NCBI GenBank assembly: GCA_022601335.1
Contig: JAJACV010000020.1
Coordinates: forward strand, 1-64,000
Length of the DNA: 64,000 nucleotides
Origin: Chlamydiota bacterium
Lineage (GTDB): Bacteria > Chlamydiota > Chlamydiia > Chlamydiales > JAAZZY01
Reading direction: 5' to 3'
The notes under the pieces are model-generated. The model did not search any database. It was not told the origin of the DNA and was given only the letters and a program-made list of their open reading frames with translations. Positions 26,860 to 34,538 of the stretch are shown here, one piece after another (positions within the stretch are counted from its first letter, which is position 1; every line of letters starts with the position of its first letter). The translations under genes were made by a program, and so were the position numbers.

Positions 26860-26934
26860 TCGGAGTAGAGGGATTCGAACCCCCGACCTACTGCTCCCAA
26901 AGCAGCCGCGCTAGCCAAGCTGCTCTATACTCCG
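26860..26934 (-). tRNA. tRNA-Pro (anticodon UGG)
   Basis: Minus-strand cloverleaf. The acceptor stem CGGAGTA pairs with TACTCCG, the anticodon stem GCTGC/GCAGT encloses the loop TTTGGGA with anticodon TGG, and the T arm contains GGTTCGAATCC. The discriminator base is A and no CCA is encoded. Confidence 0.95.
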
Positions 26935-26980
26935 AAAATTGTCCACATAGACTATCAAAAGTTCTCAATTTTTTAAAAGC

Positions 26981-27012
26981 AAAAAGCCTTTTCATTTCTA
27001 AAAAGGCTTTTT
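26981..27012 (-). terminator. Intrinsic terminator after the 1007-residue protein gene
   Basis: Inverted repeat AAAAAGCCTTTT / AAAAAGGCTTTTT around a 7-base loop. It lies about 30 bases past the stop at 27042 on the minus strand, followed on that strand by T-rich sequence, and sits between that gene and tRNA-Pro. Confidence 0.7.
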
Positions 27013-27041
27013 GACAAGTATTAAATTGAGATTAAAGTCGC

Positions 27042-30000
27042 TTAGATTGAAAACCCAAAGATTTCAAAAGCTTTTTTTACAGCTTTTTTCTCCTTCTTTT
27101 TCCTCTCATCTAATGAAATTTCAAGAGCCTCTGCTGCTTTAGCTAGCTCAAGGACTTTTAATTGCAGACCCTCTTTTTCATCCCTCAAAGCAACAAGGCT
27201 TTCTAGTGCTGCCCCACGAGATTTTAAGTCCTCATCAATCAATTGAACAAGCTCTTGTGGAGTATTTGCCTTGATTCCAGATAGATCTTTAACCGTTCTA
27301 GCAAACTTATTTTGTTCAGCATCTGCCACTACAATCTTTTCATCAATCCCTTGAGCTTTACTCTCTAAAACTTTTCGAGCCTCTTTAAGATCGTCAGAAT
27401 TACTCGTTTTTTGCCGTTTATCGCACTCTTGCAAAGCGAGTAAATGGACAGCTCTTTCCTTAACCAAAGCATTGAGAGTTTCAATATTAGCAACCACTTT
27501 TAACTTTAAATCTTGAATCATCATTAAAAGTTTTGTTTGTCCTGAAACATTTTCTCCAGCTAATATCGACTTACTTTCATCAGCTTTCACTTCAGTAATA
27601 GCCAGCTCAACTCTTTCTTTCAGTTTAAGAGTTTCTTGATGTTTAGATTCAAGTGTTTTATCGACACCGTATGCTTCTTCAAGACGACTTACAGCTTTAG
27701 CTATAAACTGAGCAATTTCATTATCAGAGTATCTTTCAAAGATATTAAGTTTATTGAGTGCTGTCGACACAATGAGCTCTGAAGAAAGCGGCTCATCAGA
27801 TCGAACTAAAGCAGCTATGGCTTCCTCGATCTTAGCACTCACTTTCCCTTTTACATAGGCGTCTACGGCAGCTTTACCTGTGAGTTTTTCTTCAAGGGCA
27901 TCCTCAAATGCATCCTGAGGCTCAAGGGAAGCATACGCATTTAAAACTCCTGCAAGTCTCGCTTGTTCATTTACCCAGCGTTGAATAGATGGGTTGTTAA
28001 TTCCTACTGTTTCAAAAGCAGGTAATTCAGAGAGCTTTTCTTTAAGAGATGCATTTGCATGATTTAAATCTACTGTCACATCATTTAACTGAGCTTTAAG
28101 TTTTGTGACATATCTTGCTCTTAAATCCACTCTATTTTGAATATCTGAAATAACGGCTTCTTTATCTTCTAAAAGCTTATCTAAAGGAGCGTTTTTAGAA
28201 GCTAATAGAGTACCAGCATTATTAGAGCTTTCTACAATGGCAACACTCACAACTTTTTGAGCCCTCTTAATAAGAGCAATTTCCTGATTTTTACTTTCAA
28301 TTAATAGGGCCTTTGCGTCTTTGAAACTCTTACCCAAGATTTTATTTTGGGCTTTTTTAAATAAGGAGGTGTCACTATCTGCAGGTAAAAATTCAGGTTG
28401 ATCTAGAAGATCATTTAGCTCTTCATTGGCTTTTCCTAATTTAGATTGAAGATCTGTTGATTGCATTTGTAAAGCACGAGAAGCCTCTTTCTTCGCGGAT
28501 TCTGAAAGGACTTTCACTTGTTCCTTCTTAGCCAGTAAAGAATTCTTAGCAGCTTTAGCCTTTTCCAAATTTGATTCTTCTAGATTAAGTAAAGAGTTTT
28601 CCTCATTTAACTCAAACAATCCACGAGCCACCAACTCAGCTTTTGCTTGAGCCAATTTTCCGGTAATATTATTTAGGAATTGAGGGTGTAACTTTGTGTT
28701 GTCTAAATCAAAAGCTTTCAACGCATTGGATACTTTAGCTAAATCTTCACCAAATGTTACGCTACCTGATCTTACTTCACCTAAAAAAGCATCCACACTT
28801 TGAGAGACTTTCTCATAGCTCTGATAGATTTCAGTTATTTGAGCAGCAATTCGTTTCTTCTCAGCTTTAAATTCTTCAAGGTTTTGCTCAGCCTCAAGTA
28901 AATTTGCCATTAAACGATCTTGTTTTATATCATTACGATAATAGATATCTTTTTCTGTAGTTTCTCGTCTAACAGCTTCTGGAGTACTAGGACCTTTATG
29001 AAGAAGAGGCTTAGCCGATTCTAACGTTTCTAATTGCCCTTGATTCAGTAAAGAAGCGGATCTAGCAAAAGCATTCTCTAAATCATTTTCTTCTGATTTC
29101 AAATGAGCATTGAGACGCATTTCAAAATAAAGCTGAATATCAGCTGAATTTGTTAGAGAATCAAGCTTTAAAACTTCTTCTTTTTTACTTTCTAGTGCAG
29201 TGATATTTTTTCTTAATTTTGTAATTTCACCTTGCTGAACTTGTATGAGATTTTGCACAGCATTTAACTTTTGAATCAGAGATTTGCCAAAACAATCGGC
29301 AGATTCAACGCCTAAAGCATTATCCAATACTTTATGTAGCTCTTTTTGTTTCGCGAGATAGGCATTGTTAAGTTCTAACTCTTTGTGGGTAAGCTCTATC
29401 TGTTTATGTATTTCAAGCTCTCCATCCTTTAATCCACTCTTTGCTTGACGCTTCATACTCGCTAAATCTCTACTTAAAGAATGAACAGTCACTCCATCCT
29501 CAGTTGAATTTTGAGTAAGATTTTTTCTTACAAGTTCATAAGCATCAACTAATTCATTTCTTATATCTAGCGCTGATCCACCTTTGCTCGTATGGCTAAT
29601 TTGAGGTAAACTAAATGCATCAAGAATGTTTAAATCACTATAGACACCTTCAAACGCTCCTCTATTTTCAACGACCGATTGAGCATAAACATCTTTGTTT
29701 TGAGTTATAATAAGATCATTTTTGAGCTCTTTATCTCCTACACGAAGCTCCGTTTTTGCCATCTCTTTATCAATTTGCTCCGCAAAGAGGGTCTTTAAGG
29801 CTTTTGGAGATTGAAGCTCTTTAGTAAAGTAAGCATTATCCGCTCTATCTTTACATATAGCATCTAACTTAGTATTAAACTCTTGTATTTTACTTTGAAC
29901 ATCAAGCACTGTCGATTCAATGGAACTACCCAGCTTATCACTTAGTGTATCGACTAGATTCTTCTTAACATCCTTAATCTCAGTCATTAGAATGTCTTCA

Positions 30001-30065
30001 GGTTCTTTTGATGAAAAAAAACGGTCTACTTGTTTGGCAAAATAGCTAGAAATTGGATTTGACAT
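27042..30065 (-). CDS. Large coiled-coil protein, unknown function
   Basis: Unrecognised 1007-residue protein. It is almost entirely charged alpha-helix with heptad-like leucines. There is no signal peptide, membrane segment or nucleotide-binding motif (no Walker A), so it is not an SMC protein. The ends are basic: the start has a short globular-looking stretch (SSYFAKQVDRFFSS) and the C-terminus is lysine-rich (ERKKKEKKAVKKAFEIFGFSI). A near-consensus promoter precedes it and a terminator follows it, so it is an independent, probably well-expressed unit. A cytoskeletal filament or a secreted effector are both possible and cannot be distinguished here. Confidence 0.75.
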   Translation of the reverse strand: MSNPISSYFAKQVDRFFSSKEPEDILMTEIKDVKKNLVDTLSDKLGSSIESTVLDVQSKIQEFNTKLDAICKDRADNAYFTKELQSPKALKTLFAEQIDKEMAKTELRVGDKELKNDLIITQNKDVYAQSVVENRGAFEGVYSDLNILDAFSLPQISHTSKGGSALDIRNELVDAYELVRKNLTQNSTEDGVTVHSLSRDLASMKRQAKSGLKDGELEIHKQIELTHKELELNNAYLAKQKELHKVLDNALGVESADCFGKSLIQKLNAVQNLIQVQQGEITKLRKNITALESKKEEVLKLDSLTNSADIQLYFEMRLNAHLKSEENDLENAFARSASLLNQGQLETLESAKPLLHKGPSTPEAVRRETTEKDIYYRNDIKQDRLMANLLEAEQNLEEFKAEKKRIAAQITEIYQSYEKVSQSVDAFLGEVRSGSVTFGEDLAKVSNALKAFDLDNTKLHPQFLNNITGKLAQAKAELVARGLFELNEENSLLNLEESNLEKAKAAKNSLLAKKEQVKVLSESAKKEASRALQMQSTDLQSKLGKANEELNDLLDQPEFLPADSDTSLFKKAQNKILGKSFKDAKALLIESKNQEIALIKRAQKVVSVAIVESSNNAGTLLASKNAPLDKLLEDKEAVISDIQNRVDLRARYVTKLKAQLNDVTVDLNHANASLKEKLSELPAFETVGINNPSIQRWVNEQARLAGVLNAYASLEPQDAFEDALEEKLTGKAAVDAYVKGKVSAKIEEAIAALVRSDEPLSSELIVSTALNKLNIFERYSDNEIAQFIAKAVSRLEEAYGVDKTLESKHQETLKLKERVELAITEVKADESKSILAGENVSGQTKLLMMIQDLKLKVVANIETLNALVKERAVHLLALQECDKRQKTSNSDDLKEARKVLESKAQGIDEKIVVADAEQNKFARTVKDLSGIKANTPQELVQLIDEDLKSRGAALESLVALRDEKEGLQLKVLELAKAAEALEISLDERKKKEKKAVKKAFEIFGFSI

Positions 30066-30123
30066 GGGATTTTACTCTCTTTTTTATTATTTTATTATTA
30101 CTATATTAAATATCCTATTCCTG

Positions 30124-30152
30124 ATTATAGTATTTAATAAATAAAAAGTCAA
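30124..30152 (-). promoter_or_regulatory. Near-consensus promoter of the 1007-residue protein gene
   Basis: On the minus strand, TTGACT (30152-30147), an exact 17-base spacer and TATAAT (30129-30124). The ATG at 30065 is about 53 bases beyond the expected start of transcription. Confidence 0.75.
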
Positions 30153-30188
30153 CTTTAATTTACTGTATTTAATAGATTGTAAACAAAA

Positions 30189-30214
30189 AAAAACGCTTCA
30201 AAATGAAGCGTTTT
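30189..30214 (-). terminator. Intrinsic terminator of the 57-residue protein gene
   Basis: Stem AACGCTTCA / TGAAGCGTT with an AAA loop and a run of nine T on the minus strand. It lies 30 bases after the stop at 30244; T residues also follow on the plus strand. Confidence 0.85.
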
Positions 30215-30243
30215 AAACCGTTAAGCCTACTTTAAAAACTCTT

Positions 30244-30417
30244 TTATATAGAGTAATCTACAGCTAAGATCTCCTCAAGAGACATCTTAAGACTGTCAAC
30301 CCCTTGATCAAAACCGAATCTCACAAGAAGTGAGTTTACATAGGCGAGCTCTGACTCTAGATGATCTACTTGGCTCTCTAGAGAGGCTATTTTGGCGTTT
30401 AATTTTGTATTATCCAT
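30244..30417 (-). CDS. 57-residue coiled-coil microprotein, unknown
   Basis: A short gene with its own complete expression signals. ATG at 30417 is preceded by GGAG nine bases upstream, by a promoter (30456-30484), and is followed by a terminator. The product begins MDNTKLNAKIASLESQVDHL, a leucine-heptad helix of about 32 residues (resembling the short coiled coil of SlyX-type proteins), then has an acidic C-terminal half ending LEEILAVDYSI. No signal peptide or membrane segment. It sits upstream of the 1007-residue coiled-coil gene on the same strand but is separated from it by its terminator and the larger gene's promoter. Function unknown. Confidence 0.75.
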   Translation of the reverse strand: MDNTKLNAKIASLESQVDHLESELAYVNSLLVRFGFDQGVDSLKMSLEEILAVDYSI

Positions 30418-30455
30418 ATTATTATCTCCAGTAAAACATATTTACCACATACTAA

Positions 30456-30484
30456 ATTATACACATTTTATTAATAAATAACAA
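30456..30484 (-). promoter_or_regulatory. Near-consensus promoter of the 57-residue protein gene
   Basis: On the minus strand, TTGTTA (30484-30479), an exact 17-base spacer and TATAAT (30461-30456). The ATG at 30417 lies about 32 bases beyond the expected start. Confidence 0.7.
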
Positions 30485-30499
30485 CTATTAGTTTAAAAA

Positions 30500-30937
30500 C
30501 TAATCTGTAATGTAATTAATCTCTTGAGAGGTAATAGGAAAATTTTGAAAACCTTGCTTAAGATCACATTCCTGCTGCAAGACCTCCTCTTGGAGGCGTT
30601 CTTTTAAAAAAGTAAGATTCTTTCTTACATCTTGTGGATCCACCTGTTTGACAAGTCTTTTTTTTAGTTTTTCTTGAAGTTTTTTGATTTCAGGAATACT
30701 GGCGCTAAAGACTTGAAGATGCTTTTCAACTTCCATCTGTTTAATTTTTGTTTTGAGCTGTTTTTCTAATTTGACTGCCCGAGCTCTTTGCTGGTAAAAG
30801 TCCTTACATTTTTGTCCGTCAAAATGAGTCTCTAAATCGTCTTTAACTTCGTCTAAAAAGCTGAGTTCCTCTCGAAATCCTTGCATAAATTTTTCTCTCT
30901 CAAATTCAGATAATAAGCGAAATTTAAAAGAATTCAT
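30500..30937 (-). CDS. Small coiled-coil protein, unknown
   Basis: Unrecognised 145-residue protein, highly charged and helical (repeated K/E/L heptads such as ARAVKLEKQLKTKIKQMEVEK), without membrane segments. ATG at 30937 has AAGGA five bases upstream; a longer TTG-started form to 30988 lacks a comparable site and is not preferred. It diverges from the ferredoxin gene. The composition resembles small chlamydial type III chaperone- or stalk-like proteins only in the most general way, so no function is proposed. Confidence 0.7.
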   Translation of the reverse strand: MNSFKFRLLSEFEREKFMQGFREELSFLDEVKDDLETHFDGQKCKDFYQQRARAVKLEKQLKTKIKQMEVEKHLQVFSASIPEIKKLQEKLKKRLVKQVDPQDVRKNLTFLKERLQEEVLQQECDLKQGFQNFPITSQEINYITD

Positions 30938-31030
30938 AATCCTTTGTCCTTGGGTGACCTTTGTTTTTTGTTTGAAAATGGAAGCCAATTTTTAAATTTT
31001 TTTTTGCACCTATTTTTAATAAATGGTGAC

Positions 31031-31059
31031 TTGAGTTTTATTGATTATCACTTTATTAT
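31031..31059 (+). promoter_or_regulatory. Promoter for the ferredoxin gene
   Basis: TTGAGT at 31031-31036, a 17-base spacer, then TATTAT at 31054-31059. It lies 31 bases before the ATG at 31091, inside any longer reading of the gene, which supports that short start. Confidence 0.55.
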
Positions 31060-31090
31060 TTGCAAGAATTTCTTAAACGATAGAGTAACG

Positions 31091-31354
31091 ATGGCTAAAC
31101 TAATTATAGACGACACTTCTGAAGCATTTGATATCCCAGATAACAGCCCTATTGCTGAGGCTTGCGAGGGAGCTGGTGTCCCTTTTGCCTGCACTGAAGG
31201 TGTTTGTGGAACTTGCGTTATTGAAGTCAAAGAAGGAATGGAAAACCTCTCTGAGTTTACCCAAGAAGAAGAAGATTTTTTGGGTGATTTAGATACAGAG
31301 CGACTCGCTTGCCAATGTAACATTAAATCAGGAACAGTAAAGGTCTCGTATTAA
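31091..31354 (+). CDS. 2Fe-2S ferredoxin
   Basis: Small electron carrier, 87 residues from ATG at 31091. The cluster cysteines are in CTEGVCGTC (C-x4-C-x2-C, about 37-45) with the fourth in ACQC near residue 77, the plant/adrenodoxin-type arrangement (IAEACEGAGVPFACTEGVCGTC is the ferredoxin loop). A form starting at 30944 would add 49 residues that do not resemble ferredoxin and would start ahead of the promoter. It ends 4 bases before the Fe-S assembly gene, so both likely serve Fe-S cluster biogenesis or supply. Confidence 0.92.
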   Translation: MAKLIIDDTSEAFDIPDNSPIAEACEGAGVPFACTEGVCGTCVIEVKEGMENLSEFTQEEEDFLGDLDTERLACQCNIKSGTVKVSY

Positions 31355-31358
31355 TATT

Positions 31359-31919
31359 ATGGCTCAAGAAATTACTATAGATATGACTATTGAGGAAATA
31401 CTCTCTACGTATCCTCAAAAAAGTCAAAAAATCGCTCAAGCGCTTCAAAATGCAGGGCTCAATTGTGTTGGCTGCCATGCCTCTACCTGGGAAACTCTTG
31501 AAATGGGAGTTCTAGGCCATGGAATGACTCAAGATAACCTTCAAAATTTGGTCACATTACTCAATGCTATTCTCAACGAAAAAGTGGACTCCTCAACCAT
31601 CACCATTACAAAAAGAGCTGCAGAAAAGTATCGCTCTATTTTAAAGAGTGAAGGAAAGGGTGAGTATGGACTGCGCTTTATGGAAAAAGCTGGAGGCTGT
31701 TCAGGCTTTGAATACACTTTAGATTACTCTGAAAAGGCCCTTGAAAACGACTCAACATATCATTCTGAGGGACTTGAAATACACATTCCTAAAGAAATAG
31801 AAGAACGCCTTTTGGGTAGTGAAATAGATTATATTGATGGTCTCCAAGGAGCCGGTTTTAAAATCTCCAATCCAAACGTCAAATCATCTTGTAGCTGCGG
31901 CACTTCCCACAACTACTAA
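31359..31919 (+). CDS. DUF1858-HesB/IscA fusion, Fe-S cluster assembly protein
   Basis: A 186-residue two-domain protein. Residues 1-70 match the DUF1858 (hybrid-cluster-associated redox disulfide) pattern, with MTIEEILSTYPQ and the CVGC pair (C36, C39). Residues about 80-186 are an A-type Fe-S carrier: ITITKRAAEKY at the start and the three ligand cysteines in GGCSGFEY (C114) and CSCG (C178, C180). The domain fusion couples a thiol pair to an Fe-S scaffold in one chain. It forms a two-gene unit with the ferredoxin and is convergent with lpdA, with a 4-base overlap of ends. Confidence 0.88.
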   Translation: MAQEITIDMTIEEILSTYPQKSQKIAQALQNAGLNCVGCHASTWETLEMGVLGHGMTQDNLQNLVTLLNAILNEKVDSSTITITKRAAEKYRSILKSEGKGEYGLRFMEKAGGCSGFEYTLDYSEKALENDSTYHSEGLEIHIPKEIEERLLGSEIDYIDGLQGAGFKISNPNVKSSCSCGTSHNY

Positions 31920-33316
31920 AAATGTATCGTTTCTTTATGCACATCTAGTGCAGCTTCCTTAATAGCCTCTGAAAAGGTAGGATGAGGAAAACAAAGAGCT
32001 CCCAGCTCTTTAGCAGTGACCTTTTTCTCAATAGCTAAAGACCCAATAGCAATCATCTCTCCTGCATGTTCACTCATAATATGCATCCCAATGATGATAT
32101 CGCTCGCTTCATCTACTATAATTTGAACAAGCCCTTCTTTAGCATCCACGCAATGTGCTCTGGAATTAGCCATAAAAGGAAATTTTCCTATTTTTGGATT
32201 TAAGCCATGAGCTTTAGCTTCCTCAGCTGTAAACCCTACAGACGCTACCTCAGGCTGAGTATACATAACATTCGGTATGGTCAGGTAGTTGACTTTAGGT
32301 TGAGAGCCTGCGATCTTTTCCACTACAGCGACCCCTTCTTCTGAGGCTTTGTGTGCTAACATAGGCCCCTCCACCACATCTCCAATGGCATAGATATGAG
32401 ACTGGCTTGTTTGAAAAGAGGGGTTTATTTGAACGCGTCCTTTTTCATCGCTTTGAATGCCCGCACTTTCTAGATTTAGTCCCTCTGTATAAGGCTTTCT
32501 TCCAATAGATACTAAAATCACGTCAGAGTCTATCTGAACGACCTCGCCTTTAGAATCATTTAAAGTGAGTTGAAATGAGTCCCCCTTTCTCTCTTGAGAG
32601 ACAAATTTATGACTAAGAAGAAACTTTAGCCCTTGTTTTGTTAAGGTTTTATGAAGAGCTGAGCTAATCTCTGGTTGTAAATTACCCCCAATATGATCTA
32701 GAGCCTCTACAAAAGTCACTTGAGAGCCCAGTCTATTATAAACCGAGCCTAGTTCAAGGCCAATGACACCCGCTCCAATAATCACTAAATTTTTAGGCAC
32801 TGATTCCAGAGATAAAGCACCTGAAGAAGAAATGATTTTTTTTTCATCAATAGGCAAGCTGGGAAGTGAAATAGGCGTTGATCCTGTCGCAATAATCACA
32901 TGTTTCGCATGAATTGACTGTGTTTCATTTTCAGATTGAAGAATCACTTCAGTGGGGCTTTTAAAAGAGGCGGTGCCCACAAAATGCTGAACTTTATTGC
33001 GTTTTAAAAGGCCACCTATACCCATATTGAGACCTTTTACAACACCAAGCTTTGTCTGCATCAGAGTTGAAAAATTCAATGAGAGGTCTTGAAACTCAAG
33101 CCCATGCTTTGATCTGTGGTTTTTATCTTCGAAAAGTTGTTCTGAGTAATAGAGCAATGTTTTAGAAGGAATACAACCTACATTCAAGCAAGTGCCCCCT
33201 AAATTATTTTCCTTTTCAACTAAGATAGTTTTAAGTCCTAACTTTCCAGCTCTCAGTGCTGCAACATAACCTCCAGGTCCTGCTCCAATCACTAATAGAT
33301 CACATTCATGCGCCAT
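31916..33316 (-). CDS. lpdA: Dihydrolipoamide dehydrogenase (E3)
   Basis: Flavoprotein that reoxidises the lipoyl arm of the 2-oxoglutarate dehydrogenase complex with NAD+. It has 466 residues. The FAD motif GAGPGGYVAALRAG is near the start, the redox disulfide is CLNVGC (about 41-46), a second dinucleotide motif GAGVIGLELGSV is at about 180-191, and the C-terminal active base is in HPTFSEAIKEA. ATG at 33316 has AGGTGA five bases upstream; an in-frame ATG 24 bases earlier would add a run of lysines from a nine-A tract and is not favoured. Third gene of the sucA-sucB-lpdA unit. Confidence 0.95.
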   Translation of the reverse strand: MAHECDLLVIGAGPGGYVAALRAGKLGLKTILVEKENNLGGTCLNVGCIPSKTLLYYSEQLFEDKNHRSKHGLEFQDLSLNFSTLMQTKLGVVKGLNMGIGGLLKRNKVQHFVGTASFKSPTEVILQSENETQSIHAKHVIIATGSTPISLPSLPIDEKKIISSSGALSLESVPKNLVIIGAGVIGLELGSVYNRLGSQVTFVEALDHIGGNLQPEISSALHKTLTKQGLKFLLSHKFVSQERKGDSFQLTLNDSKGEVVQIDSDVILVSIGRKPYTEGLNLESAGIQSDEKGRVQINPSFQTSQSHIYAIGDVVEGPMLAHKASEEGVAVVEKIAGSQPKVNYLTIPNVMYTQPEVASVGFTAEEAKAHGLNPKIGKFPFMANSRAHCVDAKEGLVQIIVDEASDIIIGMHIMSEHAGEMIAIGSLAIEKKVTAKELGALCFPHPTFSEAIKEAALDVHKETIHF

Positions 33317-33347
33317 AATTTCACCTTTTTTTTTGGCCATAATTTGC

Positions 33348-34538
33348 CTAAAGATCTATCAAAAGGCAAGCAGGATCTTCAATTAAACGAGCAATATGGG
33401 CCAAAAAAGAGACTCCATCTTTTCCATCCACTATGCGATGATCATAAGAGAGAGCCAACACCATCATGGGGCGTATGACCACTTGCCCGTTGATGGCGCA
33501 TGGCCTCTCAGAAATCTTGTGCATCCCTAAAATAGCGCTTTGGGGAGGGTTAACAATAGGTGTTGAAAAACTCGATCCAAAGATACCCCCGTTTGTAATG
33601 GTAAATCCCCCTGCCCTCATTTCATCCATAGAGAGCTTATTGTCTCTTGCCTTTGTAGATAGATTGACAATAGCTTGCTCAATCTGAGCAAAGCTCATTT
33701 GATCACAATCTGCTAAAACAGGAACCACGAGTCCTCGCTCTGTACTCATTGCAACATTGATATCTACATAATGGCGATAAACAATGTCCGCTCCATCAAT
33801 GTATGCGTTCACAGCAGGATAAGCTTTTAATGCGCTGGAGACGGCTTTGACAAAAAACGACATAAACCCAAGCTTCACTTCATGCTCTTTCAAAAAAGCA
33901 TCTTTATGCTTCTTGCGCATTTCTAAAATAGCGCTCATATCTACTTCATTGAACGTAGTAAGCATAGCCATGGTTTGCTTAGCATCTACAAGTCTACGCG
34001 CAATAGTCTGCCTAATTTTACTCATTCGCTTACGCTCCTCAGAGCGAGACTCCGAAGCTTTTTTCTCTATTTTAGGCGTTTCTTTTTTTGATATGGGAGA
34101 GCGTAATTCCTCCACAAAGGACTCAGGCTTCCTTCTCACTTCATCAAGAAGAGAAGAGCTCTCTTGCTCTTGTTTTGGATCTGCTGTTTCTTTAGGGGGC
34201 GCGCTTTCAGGGGGTTTATTTTCTACAGGCTGACTTTCAGGCGTTTTAACTTCTTCTTTTTTTTCAGAAACTTCAGGTTTAGCTTCCTCAGTAGTTGTTG
34301 CCTTAGAAGGATCCACCGAGCCGATGACTTGACCAATTTTGACAACATCACCCTCTTTGATATCCAGCTTAAGCTCTCCATTTTCTGGGGAAAACAAAAC
34401 TTGATTGACCTTTTCTGTCTCTATTTCAAGAATTTCCTGATCCATTTTAACCTGAGAGCCATTCGCTACTAAAATAGTCCCAACGGTGGCTTCAGTAATC
34501 GATTCTCCAAGAGATGGGATTTTGATTTCTATACTCAT
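33348..34538 (-). CDS. sucB: 2-oxoglutarate dehydrogenase E2, dihydrolipoyl succinyltransferase
   Basis: Core acyltransferase of the complex, 396 residues. The lipoyl domain has its lysine at K43 (EIETEKVNQ). A proline/glutamate/lysine-rich linker follows (about 82-160), with the E3-binding region reduced or unclear, then the catalytic domain from [13 protein letters not shown] (about 172-184) to [14 protein letters not shown] (about 362-375), which carries the active histidine. The start codon overlaps the sucA stop by 4 bases, so translation is coupled. Confidence 0.95.
   Translation of the reverse strand: MSIEIKIPSLGESITEATVGTILVANGSQVKMDQEILEIETEKVNQVLFSPENGELKLDIKEGDVVKIGQVIGSVDPSKATTTEEAKPEVSEKKEEVKTPESQPVENKPPESAPPKETADPKQEQESSSLLDEVRRKPESFVEELRSPISKKETPKIEKKASESRSEERKRMSKIRQTIARRLVDAKQTMAMLTTFNEVDMSAILEMRKKHKDAFLKEHEVKLGFMSFFVKAVSSALKAYPAVNAYIDGADIVYRHYVDINVAMSTERGLVVPVLADCDQMSFAQIEQAIVNLSTKARDNKLSMDEMRAGGFTITNGGIFGSSFSTPIVNPPQSAILGMHKISERPCAINGQVVIRPMMVLALSYDHRIVDGKDGVSFLAHIARLIEDPACLLIDL

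Noticed and set aside
30944..31090. Upstream extension of the ferredoxin gene by 49 residues
   Set aside because: The added part is hydrophobic, unlike ferredoxins, and a promoter (31031-31059) lies inside it.
33317..33340. Poly-A tract as possible slippage site in lpdA
   Set aside because: The nine-A run lies only in the unneeded 8-residue extension; translation from 33316 avoids it.
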